Shown: piece after piece, positions 1 through 8,343 of the stretch
Layout: every line of letters starts with the position of its first letter
Position numbering within the stretch: position 1 is the stretch's first letter
Assembly: GCF_026241165.1 (NCBI RefSeq)
Contig: NZ_JAPFQN010000004.1
Location: forward strand, 186,001-250,000
Direction: 5' to 3'
Source of the DNA: Mangrovivirga halotolerans
GTDB lineage: Bacteria; Bacteroidota; Bacteroidia; Cytophagales; Cyclobacteriaceae
DNA: 64,000 nt
Position numbers and translations under genes: made by a program
Notes under the pieces: model-generated
The model's database searches: none
Seen by the model: the letters and a program-made list of their open reading frames with translations, nothing else
What the model was told of the DNA's origin: nothing

Positions 1-1799
1 CGGCTATTTAGCATCATTTGACTTGGGAAGAGGTCTTCTTCCATGCCGACAATATAGACATAAGGAAACTCCAGTCCTTTTGCTGAGTGAATAGTCATAA
101 GCGTGACCTTATCTTTGTCTTCAGCTGAAGATTCATCAGCACTGGTCAGCAAGGCAACATCCTGAAGGAAAGCATCCATCGATCGGTCTTCCACATCTTC
201 ACTTTCTGCAAAATCTTTGATCGCATTCAGCAATTCCTGAACGTTTTCATAGCGGCTCAGGCCTTCAACTGTCTTGTCAGAATAAAGCTCTCGCAAAATT
301 CCCGATCCTTTTGCAATCGCTGTTGCGGCATCAAAAGCATCTTTTTGCTCTACTTCCTTCTTAAAACTCTTGATCAGGGTAGTAAAACCATCAATTGCAT
401 TCGCAGCCCGTCCTGAAAAGAAACGATGAGGATTTTGTATTACCTCCCAAAGGGAAAGGTTGTTTTCATAAGCTGCAACGATGATCTTTTCAACAGTTGT
501 ATTACCGATACCACGTTTAGGGTAGTTGATAATACGACGTAGCGATTGTTCGTCATCGTGGTTGACTGTGTAACGCATGTAGGCGATCAGGTCCTTGATC
601 TCCTTACGCTGATAGAATGAAAGACCACCAATGATCTTGTAGGGGATATTCATTTTTCTCAGCGCTTCCTCCATCGATCTCGATTGAGAGTTGGTTCGAT
701 AGAGAATGGCGAAATCACTATTTTCAAGCTGATTGTTCATCTTTTCTTCAAAGATGGATTGAGCGACCAGCCTTCCTTCTTCATTGTCGCTTTGAGCTTT
801 GATGACCTCGATCTGATCACCTTCCTCGTTAGATGTCCAGACGCTTTTCTTTAGCTGAGCCTTATTCTTAGCGATGATCGCATTGGCAGACTGAACAATA
901 TTTTTTGTACTTCTGTAATTTTGCTCGAGCTTGATGATCTTGAGCTCCGGATAGTCTTTTTCGAAGTTCAGTATATTTCTAATGTCGGCACCCCGGAAAG
1001 CATAGATACTTTGTGCATCGTCACCTACCACACAAATGTTTTGGTGAACCGCTGCCAGTTTCTTTGTGATCAGGTACTGACTCAGGTTGGTATCCTGAAA
1101 CTCATCGACCATGACATATCTGAATCGATGCTGATATTTTAACAGGGCATCCGGAAAGTTTTTGAAAAGTATATTGGTGTTGAATAACAAGTCGTCAAAA
1201 TCCATAGCAGATGATTTGACACAACGCTTTACATATGCTTCGTAAAGTTGTGCCATCTTTGGTTTCATCGCTGCTTCATCTTCAGCTCTGATTGCCGCAT
1301 CCTGCTGGTAGCGCTGCCAGGAGATCAACCGGTTTTTTGCTCCCGAGATCCTGCCCAATACGCTATTCACTTTATATGTTTTGTCATCAAGGTTAAATTG
1401 CTTTATCAACTGTCTGATTAGCTGTTTACTATCGTCAGTATCGTAAATAGTAAAGTTACTGGGATAACCAATATGATGAGCTTCTGATCGTAATATTCTC
1501 GCAAAAACCGAGTGAAAGGTACCCATCCAGAGGCTTCTGGCATCGGGTCCGACCACATTTTCGATACGCTCGCGCATTTCTCTGGCAGCCTTATTGGTAA
1601 AGGTCAGTGCCAGAATCGAAAAAGGATCAACATTCTTTTCCCTGATCAGATGAGCGATACGATAGGTTAATACTCTTGTTTTTCCTGAGCCCGCACCTGC
1701 GATGATCATGCTTGGGCCTTCCACGTTCAGGACACCTTCCCGCTGCGGAGGGTTCAGGTGGTCCAGATATTCCAAATTCTCTCTATTGTCCATATTCAT
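1..1799 (-). CDS. uvrD: ATP-dependent DNA helicase UvrD/PcrA, partial (C-terminus beyond window)
   Basis: This is a superfamily 1 DNA helicase of the UvrD/PcrA/Rep type, which unwinds DNA during excision repair and at stalled forks. The reading frame is open from the ATG at 1799 to the window edge, about 599 codons of a family usually 720-780 residues long. In order it shows the Q-motif region (NPPQREGV), Walker A (AGAGSGKT, about residues 34-41), the Walker B motif DEFQDTN, GDDAQSIYAFRGA, LEQNYRST and, near the edge, LMTIHSAKGLEFPYVYIVG. The last residues readable are FPSQMMLNS, typical of UvrD just before motif VI. A second ATG lies two codons downstream (1793). The gene is divergent from the DUF3109 gene at 2045. 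A TAnnTTTG element sits only 7 bases upstream of the first ATG, so the mRNA may be nearly leaderless. The identification is secure; UvrD versus PcrA cannot be decided from this part. Confidence 0.95.
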   Translation of the reverse strand, partial: MNMDNRENLEYLDHLNPPQREGVLNVEGPSMIIAGAGSGKTRVLTYRIAHLIREKNVDPFSILALTFTNKAAREMRERIENVVGPDARSLWMGTFHSVFARILRSEAHHIGYPSNFTIYDTDDSKQLIRQLIKQFNLDDKTYKVNSVLGRISGAKNRLISWQRYQQDAAIRAEDEAAMKPKMAQLYEAYVKRCVKSSAMDFDDLLFNTNILFKNFPDALLKYQHRFRYVMVDEFQDTNLSQYLITKKLAAVHQNICVVGDDAQSIYAFRGADIRNILNFEKDYPELKIIKLEQNYRSTKNIVQSANAIIAKNKAQLKKSVWTSNEEGDQIEVIKAQSDNEEGRLVAQSIFEEKMNNQLENSDFAILYRTNSQSRSMEEALRKMNIPYKIIGGLSFYQRKEIKDLIAYMRYTVNHDDEQSLRRIINYPKRGIGNTTVEKIIVAAYENNLSLWEVIQNPHRFFSGRAANAIDGFTTLIKSFKKEVEQKDAFDAATAIAKGSGILRELYSDKTVEGLSRYENVQELLNAIKDFAESEDVEDRSMDAFLQDVALLTSADESSAEDKDKVTLMTIHSAKGLEFPYVYIVGMEEDLFPSQMMLNS

Positions 1800-1806
1800 C
1801 AGTCTA

Positions 1807-1814
1807 CAAATTTA
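1807..1814 (-). promoter_or_regulatory. Candidate -7 promoter element of the helicase gene
   Basis: On the minus strand the bases read TAAATTTG, matching the Bacteroidota consensus TAnnTTTG. The element lies 7 bases before the ATG at 1799, which would place transcription initiation at or next to the start codon. No clear -33 TTG was found at the usual spacing, so this is tentative. Confidence 0.4.
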
Positions 1815-2009
1815 GAAAAAAAATAACGGAGAGAAAGTGAGGGAAAGCCTTATTGTCGCAGGATGTCAAAAAAATATTTACAGAAGCGTTAATCGACCTG
1901 AAATTTCACCTTTTACAAAAAAGACTTTTCTTACATGAGAATTTTTTATTTGGATAGGTATTTATTTCTCATGCTTAATTTTTACTTCGTTCATATGGTT
2001 TAATTTAGG

Positions 2010-2017
2010 TAGATTTG
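2010..2017 (+). promoter_or_regulatory. Candidate -7 promoter element of the DUF3109 gene
   Basis: TAGATTTG matches the Bacteroidota consensus TAnnTTTG exactly. It lies 28 bases before the ATG at 2045 in an AT-rich divergent intergenic region. An unusually good purine-rich ribosome binding site (AGAGGAG, 2031-2037) follows and ends 7 bases before the ATG. Confidence 0.5.
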
Positions 2018-2044
2018 CAATTAAATTAATAGAGGAGATAAGAA

Positions 2045-2614
2045 ATGTTAATCGTCAGAGATAAGTTAGTATCAGATGACATCAAGGAAAAGTTTTTTGT
2101 TTGCAACCTTGAAAAGTGCAAAGGAGCTTGTTGTGTGGAAGGTGATCTTGGTGCGCCATTGAACTTTGATGAGTTGGACACAATGGAGGAAATCCAGGAG
2201 CATGTCAAGCCATATCTGAGTGAAGAGGGTAGGGAAGAGATTGAGAAACAGGGTCCATATGTCGTTGATTTTGAAGGCGATTATTCTACTCCGACTATTG
2301 ATGGTAAAGAATGTGCTTATGCATTTTACGACGAAAAGGGCATTCTAAAATGTGGGATTGAGCAAGCATACCTCGACGGTAAAATAGATTATAAAAAGCC
2401 AATCTCCTGCCACTTATATCCGATCAGGTTAAGCAAGTTTCAAAATCTTGAGGCCCTGAACTATGACCGATGGGATATTTGTTCGCCTGCTTGTTCTTTT
2501 GGCAAAGAACTTCATGTTCCGATCTACAAATTCTTAAAAGAGCCACTTATTCGTAAGTACGGAGAAGACTGGTATAAAGAATTGGTCCGATTGATCCAGC
2601 AGGAAGACGAATAA
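2045..2614 (+). CDS. DUF3109 family cysteine-rich protein
   Basis: The 189-residue protein has the N-terminal cluster [11 protein letters not shown] (Cys20, Cys25, Cys29, Cys30) followed by EGDLGAP, then ECAYAF, KCGIEQ, ISCHLYP and [10 protein letters not shown]. This is the pattern of DUF3109, a Bacteroidota family related to the YkgJ-type CxxxCxxCC putative metal-chelating proteins. The cysteines probably bind zinc or an iron-sulfur cluster; the cellular role is unknown. No signal peptide or membrane segment is visible, so it should be cytoplasmic. The start is supported by a strong AGAGGAG site. It is a monocistronic gene between the divergent helicase gene and a convergent beta-barrel-like gene whose stop codon abuts it. 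Confidence 0.85.
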   Translation: MLIVRDKLVSDDIKEKFFVCNLEKCKGACCVEGDLGAPLNFDELDTMEEIQEHVKPYLSEEGREEIEKQGPYVVDFEGDYSTPTIDGKECAYAFYDEKGILKCGIEQAYLDGKIDYKKPISCHLYPIRLSKFQNLEALNYDRWDICSPACSFGKELHVPIYKFLKEPLIRKYGEDWYKELVRLIQQEDE

Positions 2615-3280
2615 TTATTTTTTTATTACTATTCCTGCTCTGAAAAAAAGAATGTTATCTGTCAGATTTTCAGTTCCTCTTTCGCTAATGTTATCCAGGT
2701 AATCTGTGGTAGGATTTAAAAAACCAGCCGCAGCAGTGATTCCCAGGTAATCGTATGGATAATATTGAATGGTAAAAGTCAGTGGGATCACAGCACTGAT
2801 ATTGCCATACGTTTCGTTTTGGTTTCTAGTCTGGGGAATATCAAGTAAGCGATTGCCATCTGCATCTTCCGGATCGAATCTGATTATACCGATTCCAGCT
2901 CCCAGTCCACCTTTCCACTGATCACGATCTATAAACCACCAGTTGATCTCAGGGTAAATACTAATAATTGATGATTTGAAATATGTATTCGTATCATCTA
3001 TGGCTGCACTGGTGGAATAAGAACCTCCTGAGATGCTTCCTGCCATTATATTGAAGGCGAAGTGAAGAGTTTTATTATTTAGGGAATGATAAGCTGCAGA
3101 AAAATTAAATCTGAACTGATCGTATCCATTTCCAAGGTCACCACGATAAGCTATCGGGCCTCCGGTAATCATAAATAGTTTTTCCTTTTTCTCAACGCTT
3201 TTGGTATTTGTAGTATCCTGGGCACTGGTGGAAAAAGCAAAAAGTATAAAAACCGATATCAGACTTAAAAATTTAGACAT
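2615..3280 (-). CDS. Secreted protein, probable outer-membrane beta-barrel-like
   Basis: The 221-residue product starts with a clear signal peptide (MSKFLSLISVFILFAFSTSA, then QDTT). The mature part alternates polar and apolar residues with many aromatic residues and ends in LFFRAGIVIKK, as in small Bacteroidota outer-membrane beta-barrel proteins. Segments such as GGPIAYRGDLGNGYDQF and the GLGAGIGIIRFDPED stretch suggest strand-turn-strand elements. I do not recognise a named family. The gene follows accC on the same strand but a terminator lies between them, so it probably has its own promoter inside or just after accC. Confidence 0.7.
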   Translation of the reverse strand: MSKFLSLISVFILFAFSTSAQDTTNTKSVEKKEKLFMITGGPIAYRGDLGNGYDQFRFNFSAAYHSLNNKTLHFAFNIMAGSISGGSYSTSAAIDDTNTYFKSSIISIYPEINWWFIDRDQWKGGLGAGIGIIRFDPEDADGNRLLDIPQTRNQNETYGNISAVIPLTFTIQYYPYDYLGITAAAGFLNPTTDYLDNISERGTENLTDNILFFRAGIVIKK

Positions 3281-3281
3281 A

Positions 3282-3315
3282 AAAAAACCCTGACGAGGTT
3301 AAACTGGTCAGGGTA
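3282..3315 (-). terminator. Intrinsic terminator after accC
   Basis: On the minus strand ACCCTGAC (3308-3315) pairs perfectly with GTCAGGGT (3288-3295) across a 12-base loop and is followed by a T7 run. It sits 8 bases beyond the accC stop codon and directly before the start codon of the next gene, ending the fabH-efp-accB-accC transcription block. Confidence 0.8.
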
Positions 3316-3322
3316 ATTTATA

Positions 3323-4666
3323 TTAAAGATCAGATAAATCAAATGTATCCATGAATGCAGTGGTGAACTGACCTTTCTTAAAGTCAGGATCATCCATCAG
3401 CTTAATATGGAATGGAATTGTTGTTTTGATACCTTCAATTACAAACTCTTCAAGAGCACGCTTCATTCTCACAAGGCATTCTTCTCTTGTCTGAGCACTA
3501 ACGATAAGCTTAGCGATCATCGAATCATAATTCGGCGGAATAGTATATCCGGCATACACGTGAGTATCTACACGAACTCCATGTCCTCCCGGAATATGAA
3601 GATTAGTGATCTTACCCGGAGAAGGTCTGAATTCTTTTGACGGATCTTCGGCATTGATACGGCACTCCATAGCGAACAGGTTAGGGTAGTAGTTTTTACC
3701 CGAAACTTTTTCGCCAACGGCCACTTTGATCTGTTCTTTGATCAGGTCAAAGTCAGTAACTTCTTCCGTTATCGGGTGTTCTACCTGGATACGAGTATTC
3801 ATTTCCATGAAATAGAAGTCACCGTGTTTATCCACAAGGAACTCAACAGTACCAGCACCTTCGTAACGTATAGCCTCGGCAGCCTTAACAGCAGCTTTAC
3901 CCATTTTGTCACGAAGCTTTTTGTCAAGGATCGGAGAAGGTGTTTCTTCCACAAGCTTCTGGTGACGACGCTGGATCGAGCAATCTCTTTCTGATAAGTG
4001 ACATGCTTTACCGTATTGGTCACCCATTACCTGGATCTCCACGTGACGTGGTTCCTCGATAAACTTCTCAAGGTATATACCATTATTTCCAAATGCAGCT
4101 TCAGCTTCCTGTCTGGCACTAGCCCAGGCTTTGTCAAAGTCTGCTTCACTTTTAATGATTCGCATACCTTTACCACCACCACCGGCAGTAGCTTTGATGA
4201 TCACCGGATACTTGATCTTTTTAGCAAGTTTTTTTCCTTGTTCAGCAGATTCTAACAATCCTTCAGAACCTGGAATCGTCGGAACTCCAGCTGCTATCAT
4301 GGTTGCTTTGGCTGTAGCCTTATCACCCATCTTATCGATGTTTTCAGGTGATGCACCAATGAATTTAATATTGTAGTCCCTGCAAACCTGTGAAAACTCT
4401 GCATTTTCAGAGAGGAAACCATATCCCGGATGAATGGCATCGGCATTGGTGATCTCAGCTGCAGAGATGATTTTTTGAATGCTCAGGTATGACTCTTTAC
4501 TAACCGCGGGGCCGATACAAACAGCCTCATCTGCAAATTTTACATGGAGACTTTCTTTATCGGCAGTACTGTAAACAGCTACCGTCTTGATCCCCATTTC
4601 TTTACAGGTTCGGATAATACGCAATGCGATCTCACCCCTGTTGGCAATTAATATTTTTTTAAACAC
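3323..4666 (-). CDS. accC: Acetyl-CoA carboxylase, biotin carboxylase subunit
   Basis: AccC carboxylates the biotin on AccB using ATP and bicarbonate, the first half-reaction of malonyl-CoA synthesis. From the chosen start the protein has 447 residues (E. coli AccC has 449). Visible signatures are [16 protein letters not shown] at the N-terminus, [13 protein letters not shown], the ATP-grasp glycine loop [43 protein letters not shown] and [15 protein letters not shown]. The frame can be extended eight codons to a TTG at 4690. I prefer the GTG at 4666 because it gives exactly the family N-terminus (M)[10 protein letters not shown]. The gene lies 28 bases after accB and forms an operon with it. 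Confidence 0.96.
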   Translation of the reverse strand: MFKKILIANRGEIALRIIRTCKEMGIKTVAVYSTADKESLHVKFADEAVCIGPAVSKESYLSIQKIISAAEITNADAIHPGYGFLSENAEFSQVCRDYNIKFIGASPENIDKMGDKATAKATMIAAGVPTIPGSEGLLESAEQGKKLAKKIKYPVIIKATAGGGGKGMRIIKSEADFDKAWASARQEAEAAFGNNGIYLEKFIEEPRHVEIQVMGDQYGKACHLSERDCSIQRRHQKLVEETPSPILDKKLRDKMGKAAVKAAEAIRYEGAGTVEFLVDKHGDFYFMEMNTRIQVEHPITEEVTDFDLIKEQIKVAVGEKVSGKNYYPNLFAMECRINAEDPSKEFRPSPGKITNLHIPGGHGVRVDTHVYAGYTIPPNYDSMIAKLIVSAQTREECLVRMKRALEEFVIEGIKTTIPFHIKLMDDPDFKKGQFTTAFMDTFDLSDL

Positions 4667-4694
4667 AACGATTTTATTTAAATCAGACAATCAA

Positions 4695-5213
4695 TTAAGA
4701 TGGGTCAACCAAAAATAATGGCTGATCATATTCAACTGGAGATGCATCGTCAACTAAGATTTTAACGACCGTTCCTTTGATCTCTGATTCAATTTCATTG
4801 AATAACTTCATCGCTTCTACGATGCATACAGTCTGACCTGGTTTAACTTCATCGCCCACCTGGATGAATGGATCACTCTCAGGATTAGCAGAGCGGTAGA
4901 AAGTACCGATCATTGGAGATTTGATTGTTATATAGTTGCCCTCACCTCCTGATTCAGCAGTTGCTGCAGGTTGAGATGGTTGAGCAGAAGGTTGTGGAGT
5001 CTGAGCAGCAGGTGCTGGTGCAGGGGCCGGAGCCGGAGCAGCCGGAGCACTTGGTGCTGAAGACGGCATATTTTTCAGCATCTCAAGAACTTTTTCGTTC
5101 AAGGCAGCTGATCTTTTAATTTTAAGCTTAATCTGGTCAGTTTCGATATTAACTTCTTCCAGTCCGCTTTCTGAGATAAAATCGATTAAATCTTGGATTT
5201 CTTTTGCTTTCAT
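4695..5213 (-). CDS. accB: Acetyl-CoA carboxylase, biotin carboxyl carrier protein
   Basis: The 172-residue AccB carries the biotin that moves carboxyl groups between AccC and the carboxyltransferase. The N-terminal helical region is followed by a long flexible Ala/Pro linker (about residues 52-90, rich in APAPAP). The C-terminal biotinyl domain contains GTFYRSANPESDPF and the biotinylation motif EAMKLFNEIE. The gene starts 5 bases after the efp stop and is followed by accC, so fabH, efp, accB and accC are read together. The linker is compositionally biased but the gene is intact. Confidence 0.97.
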   Translation of the reverse strand: MKAKEIQDLIDFISESGLEEVNIETDQIKLKIKRSAALNEKVLEMLKNMPSSAPSAPAAPAPAPAPAPAAQTPQPSAQPSQPAATAESGGEGNYITIKSPMIGTFYRSANPESDPFIQVGDEVKPGQTVCIVEAMKLFNEIESEIKGTVVKILVDDASPVEYDQPLFLVDPS

Positions 5214-5218
5214 GGTTG

Positions 5219-5782
5219 TTATTTTACGCGTTCAACATACGAACGAGTTCGGGTGTCTACTTTAATTTTTTCATCCTGGTTAATAAAAAGGGGAACCTGA
5301 ATGGTTGCACCTGATTCTAGTTCAGCAGGCTTGGTGGCGTTGGTTGCTGTGTCACCTTTAAGGCCTGGTTCTGTATAAGTTACTGTAGCCTCAATAAATG
5401 GAGGCATTTCCATATTTAATGGTTTTTCAGTTTCTGCGTGGTAAATGATCTCTACCTCCTGACCCTCTTTCATCAGGTCGGCATTTTCAACAAGATCTGC
5501 CTGTAATTGTACCTGCTCAAATGTATTGGTATCCATAAAATGGTATCCCATATCATCCTGATAAAGAAACTGGTGAGGTCTTCGCTCGATACGAGCTGTA
5601 GTAACTTTAACTCCTGAGTTAAAGGTATTCTCAATCACCTTACCTGTTTCAATGTTTTTAAGCTTGGTTCTTACAAAGGCTGCGCCTTTACCGGGCTTTA
5701 CATGCTGGAATTCTACAATAGTATAAAGACCATTATTATACTCTATGCACAATCCATTTCTAAAATCCGCAGTTGTTGCCAT
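5219..5782 (-). CDS. efp: Translation elongation factor P
   Basis: EF-P helps ribosomes through polyproline stretches. The 187-residue length is that of the family. The N-terminal KOW-like domain contains FQHVKPGKGAAFVRTKLKN, in which the lysine after PG is the position that is modified in many species. OB domains follow, ending in the C-terminal signature with IQVPLFINQDEKIKVDTRT. The gene sits between fabH and accB on the same strand with short gaps, a common Bacteroidota arrangement. Confidence 0.97.
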   Translation of the reverse strand: MATTADFRNGLCIEYNNGLYTIVEFQHVKPGKGAAFVRTKLKNIETGKVIENTFNSGVKVTTARIERRPHQFLYQDDMGYHFMDTNTFEQVQLQADLVENADLMKEGQEVEIIYHAETEKPLNMEMPPFIEATVTYTEPGLKGDTATNATKPAELESGATIQVPLFINQDEKIKVDTRTRSYVERVK

Positions 5783-5828
5783 ATCTTAAAGTCTAATTTA
5801 CGAATTTAATCTTAAAAATAGTGATAGT

Positions 5829-6827
5829 TTATTTCGGATCGTAAGCCCATTTAATATAGACTGATCCCCATGTGAAACCACCGCCAAATGCAGCTAATAT
5901 AATATTGTCACCTTTTTTTAGTTGGTTTTCATAATCCCAAAGACAAAGAGGGATTGTTCCGCTGGTGGTATTACCGTAACGCATGATGTTCAGCATTACT
6001 TTATCTTCGCCTACACCCATTCGGTTGGCTGTGGCATCGATGATCCTTTTATTCGCCTGGTGAGGCACCAGCCATCTTACGTCATCACTGGTAAGATCAT
6101 TTTTTTCCATGATCTCTGCGGCTACATCAGCCATGTTGGTCACAGCAAATTTAAATACTGCCGAACCTTCCTGATAAACGTAGTGCTCACCAGCAGCCAG
6201 GGTTTCTGCAGATGCAGGCCTGCGGCTTCCGCCAGCTTTCATGTGCAGGTATTGTTCCCCTGAACCATCAACCTTCAGAATGCTGTCCTGTATTCCGAAA
6301 CCTTCTTCATTTGGCTCCAATAATACAGCTCCACCACCATCTCCAAAGATAATGCAGGTTGTTCTGTCGCTATAATCAATGATCGAAGACATTTTATCTG
6401 CGCCTACGACGATCACTTTTTTTGCTTTGCCTGTTTCGATAAACTGGCTACCGGTAACTAAAGCATTCAAGAAGCCTGAACAGGCTGCCTGAACATCGTA
6501 TCCGTATGCATTTTTAGCTCCAACACCATTAGCGATGATATTTGCTGTGGCAGGAAATAACATGTCTGGCGTGGTAGTTGCACACAAGATCATGTCGATT
6601 TCTTCCGGAGAAGTGCCTGTTTTTTCAAGAAGACCTTTTACGGCATTTATTCCAATAACAGATGTGCCCTGATCCTTTCCCTTCAAAATCCTTCTCTCAT
6701 TGATACCTGTTCGGGTGGTGATCCACTCATCTGTCGTGTCCACCATTTTTTCAAGTTCCTTATTATCCAAGACATAGTCAGGAACCCAACCCTGTACACC
6801 TGTTATAGCTGCTTGTACTTTTGTCAT
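5829..6827 (-). CDS. fabH: 3-oxoacyl-ACP synthase III
   Basis: FabH condenses acetyl-CoA (or branched acyl-CoA) with malonyl-ACP to start fatty acid synthesis. The 332-residue protein has the catalytic triad in context: Cys in DVQAACSGF, His in [11 protein letters not shown] and Asn in [29 protein letters not shown] near the N-terminus is also typical. It is the first gene of the fabH-efp-accB-accC block and has its own promoter element at 6884. The co-transcription with accBC links initiation of fatty acid synthesis with malonyl-CoA supply. Confidence 0.97.
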   Translation of the reverse strand: MTKVQAAITGVQGWVPDYVLDNKELEKMVDTTDEWITTRTGINERRILKGKDQGTSVIGINAVKGLLEKTGTSPEEIDMILCATTTPDMLFPATANIIANGVGAKNAYGYDVQAACSGFLNALVTGSQFIETGKAKKVIVVGADKMSSIIDYSDRTTCIIFGDGGGAVLLEPNEEGFGIQDSILKVDGSGEQYLHMKAGGSRRPASAETLAAGEHYVYQEGSAVFKFAVTNMADVAAEIMEKNDLTSDDVRWLVPHQANKRIIDATANRMGVGEDKVMLNIMRYGNTTSGTIPLCLWDYENQLKKGDNIILAAFGGGFTWGSVYIKWAYDPK

Positions 6828-6841
6828 TATAATATTTTGTT

Positions 6842-6863
6842 ATAGCCGAAAAAGCGGCTGTCT
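6842..6863 (-). promoter_or_regulatory. Small hairpin in the fabH leader
   Basis: Between the candidate promoter and the fabH start codon the minus strand reads AGCCGCTTTTTCGGCT, a five-base-pair stem with a six-base loop ending about 14 bases from the ATG. It could affect mRNA stability or initiation. No ligand-binding structure is recognisable. Confidence 0.35.
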
Positions 6864-6883
6864 TAAATTCGATTGCCTGCCGA

Positions 6884-6891
6884 CAAATTTA
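6884..6891 (-). promoter_or_regulatory. Candidate -7 promoter element of fabH
   Basis: The minus strand reads TAAATTTG, an exact TAnnTTTG match. It lies just downstream of the rpmF terminator and about 57 bases before the fabH ATG, as expected if fabH starts a separate transcript. Confidence 0.55.
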
Positions 6892-6905
6892 AGACTGCAT
6901 TTAAT

Positions 6906-6940
6906 ATAAAAAAACCTCACTTAAAATTAATTAAGCGAGG
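6906..6940 (-). terminator. Intrinsic terminator after the first rpmF copy
   Basis: On the minus strand AACCTCGCTTAA pairs with TTAAGTGAGGTT (one G-T pair) around a short AT loop and is followed by a T-run. It lies about 25 bases after the rpmF stop codon and separates rpmF from fabH. Confidence 0.8.
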
Positions 6941-6963
6941 TTGCGCTTTTTTTATTAAAATAT

Positions 6964-7155
6964 CTAAGCTAAAACTTCTTTTTCTAATACTACTTTACCC
7001 TTATAATACAATTTTCCCTCATGCCAGTAAGCTCTGTGAGGCATGTGATGTTCTCCTGTCACTTTACACTCTACTAACGTTTTAGGGGTAGATTTGTAAT
7101 GTGTTCTTCTTTTGTCTCTTCTAGTCTTCGACGTTTTTCTCTTAGGATGCGCCAT
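6964..7155 (-). CDS. rpmF: 50S ribosomal protein L32, copy 1
   Basis: The 63-residue basic protein begins [20 protein letters not shown], the L32 signature, and ends in [12 protein letters not shown]. Its amino-acid sequence is identical to that of the second copy at 7518-7709, yet 27 of the 64 codons differ, all synonymously. It has one cysteine (ECKVTGEHH), so the pair does not look like a zinc-binding plus zinc-free pair. It is flanked by terminators on both sides and is probably transcribed alone. Both copies appear functional. Confidence 0.95.
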   Translation of the reverse strand: MAHPKRKTSKTRRDKRRTHYKSTPKTLVECKVTGEHHMPHRAYWHEGKLYYKGKVVLEKEVLA

Positions 7156-7517
7156 CTTCTTGTATATTATCTTTTAATTATAATCAGAAAAATTGATCAC
7201 TTAATTGATCCTTTCCGATTTTGCGTTTGCAAACTAAATCAATTGAATCTTTATATTCAAGTGATGTTCAAATAATTGTCGTTAAAGTAAATGAATTAAT
7301 TAGGTCAAGCTCCCAGTTTTTCTTCAGATATGGGGTGTGTCATGTATTCCGGAGTGTGATTTATATAAGGATTTTTTAAAATCACTAAATTCAGATCTTT
7401 TTTGTAGTGGCTTCATGAATATCAGATCTGAAAAAAGAATTATTCTGAGTAAGGATATAAAATAAAAAACCCCGTCTGATATTTTCAGACGAGGTTTAAT
7501 CTTTTCATCAGAGAAGA
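7156..7517 (-). other. Gene-free spacer between the two rpmF copies
   Basis: This 362-base stretch holds the terminator of the distal rpmF copy (7461-7499) and should contain the promoter of copy 1. A near match to the -7 consensus (TTAGTTTG on the minus strand, near 7230) overlaps a perfect GTTTGCAAAC palindrome (about 7224-7233). No open reading frame or plsX gene is present. Confidence 0.5.
7461..7499 (-). terminator. Intrinsic terminator after the second rpmF copy
   Basis: On the minus strand CCTCGTCTGA pairs with TCAGACGGGG (one mismatch) across a five-base AT loop and is followed by a T6 run. It lies about 20 bases after the stop codon of rpmF copy 2 and closes the DUF177-rpmF transcript. 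Confidence 0.85.
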
Positions 7518-7709
7518 TTATGCTAATACTTCTTTCTCTAAAACTACTTTACCTTTATAATAAAGTTTGCCTTCGTGCCAGTAAGCTCTGTGAGGCATGT
7601 GATGCTCGCCAGTTACTTTGCACTCAACAAGAGTTTTTGGAGTAGATTTATAATGAGTTCTTCTCTTATCTCTTCTCGTTTTCGACGTTTTTCTCTTAGG
7701 ATGTGCCAT
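7518..7709 (-). CDS. rpmF: 50S ribosomal protein L32, copy 2
   Basis: This 63-residue L32 has exactly the same protein sequence as copy 1. It is the copy in the conserved position directly after the DUF177 gene (31 bases away), so it is probably the ancestral one; copy 1 would be the duplicate that stayed next to fabH. The synonymous divergence shows that the duplication is old and that both proteins remain under strong purifying selection. Confidence 0.95.
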   Translation of the reverse strand: MAHPKRKTSKTRRDKRRTHYKSTPKTLVECKVTGEHHMPHRAYWHEGKLYYKGKVVLEKEVLA

Positions 7710-7740
7710 TTTAATCTATTTTTAAAGCCTTATTTCTAAT

Positions 7741-8274
7741 CTATTTATTTTTTAATCCTTTTAATTTTTCCCATCTCGGATCGATATCCTGATTATCATC
7801 GGGAGAATCATCTCCGTCATCATCATCACCGAAGGTATACCAGTTCTCCTCATCGTCATCCTCATCCTTATATCGGGGATGAAGCTTTTTCATCGGAATC
7901 GATACCCTTATCAATTCGAACATTAAAGGTCCGAAATCAATCTCATCTGTGTCGCGCTCAATAAGAAATAAGTTGTTGTCCAATTCTTCATTGTGATCTC
8001 CAAACTTAAATATTATGCGCTCTTTCAGATCGATCGGATAATCAAACTCGTCCAGAGAACGGTCGCAAACTAAACCAATAGTACCATCAAATTCAAATGT
8101 TGCGTTTAACATCGTTTCTGATTTATCGAGAATCAGTTTTGTTTTGATGTCTGCATCAGTCGCTTCATCATACTCATGTTCTTCCAGAAACTCGTTGTTC
8201 AGGTGATAGTCAAACTCGTGCTCACCTGCCTTAAGTCGTTGAATATTAACGATATGTTCAGCTTTCTTAGACAC
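7741..8274 (-). CDS. DUF177 (YceD-like) protein
   Basis: The 177-residue acidic protein belongs to the DUF177/YceD family, which is linked to 23S rRNA accumulation and almost always precedes rpmF. The characteristic core with a conserved cysteine and arginine is seen in GLVCDRSLDEFDYPIDLKE. The C-terminus is very acidic (DEDDDEENWYTFGDDDDGDD). The start codon is GTG; an in-frame ATG is not available nearby. A promoter element lies about 20 bases upstream. Confidence 0.88.
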   Translation of the reverse strand: MSKKAEHIVNIQRLKAGEHEFDYHLNNEFLEEHEYDEATDADIKTKLILDKSETMLNATFEFDGTIGLVCDRSLDEFDYPIDLKERIIFKFGDHNEELDNNLFLIERDTDEIDFGPLMFELIRVSIPMKKLHPRYKDEDDDEENWYTFGDDDDGDDSPDDNQDIDPRWEKLKGLKNK

Positions 8275-8294
8275 TACCGGTTTAATTAAGGTCG

Positions 8295-8302
8295 CAAATT
8301 TA
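8295..8302 (-). promoter_or_regulatory. Candidate -7 promoter element of the DUF177-rpmF unit
   Basis: The minus strand reads TAAATTTG, an exact TAnnTTTG match, 20 bases before the GTG start of the DUF177 gene. This supports a transcript made of DUF177 and rpmF copy 2 separate from pdxA. Confidence 0.5.
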
Positions 8303-8343
8303 GCAATAATTATTTATTTGACGAATTTTTTTGGCAAAAGACT

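Noticed and set aside
921-1142. Plus-strand open reading frame inside the helicase gene
   Set aside because: It is antisense to a well-conserved helicase region and has no recognisable features.
3407-4376. Several antisense open reading frames in accC
   Set aside because: They are shadows of a strongly conserved gene on the other strand.
4667-4690. Upstream TTG start of accC
   Set aside because: It adds eight residues not found in the family; the GTG at 4666 gives the usual N-terminus.
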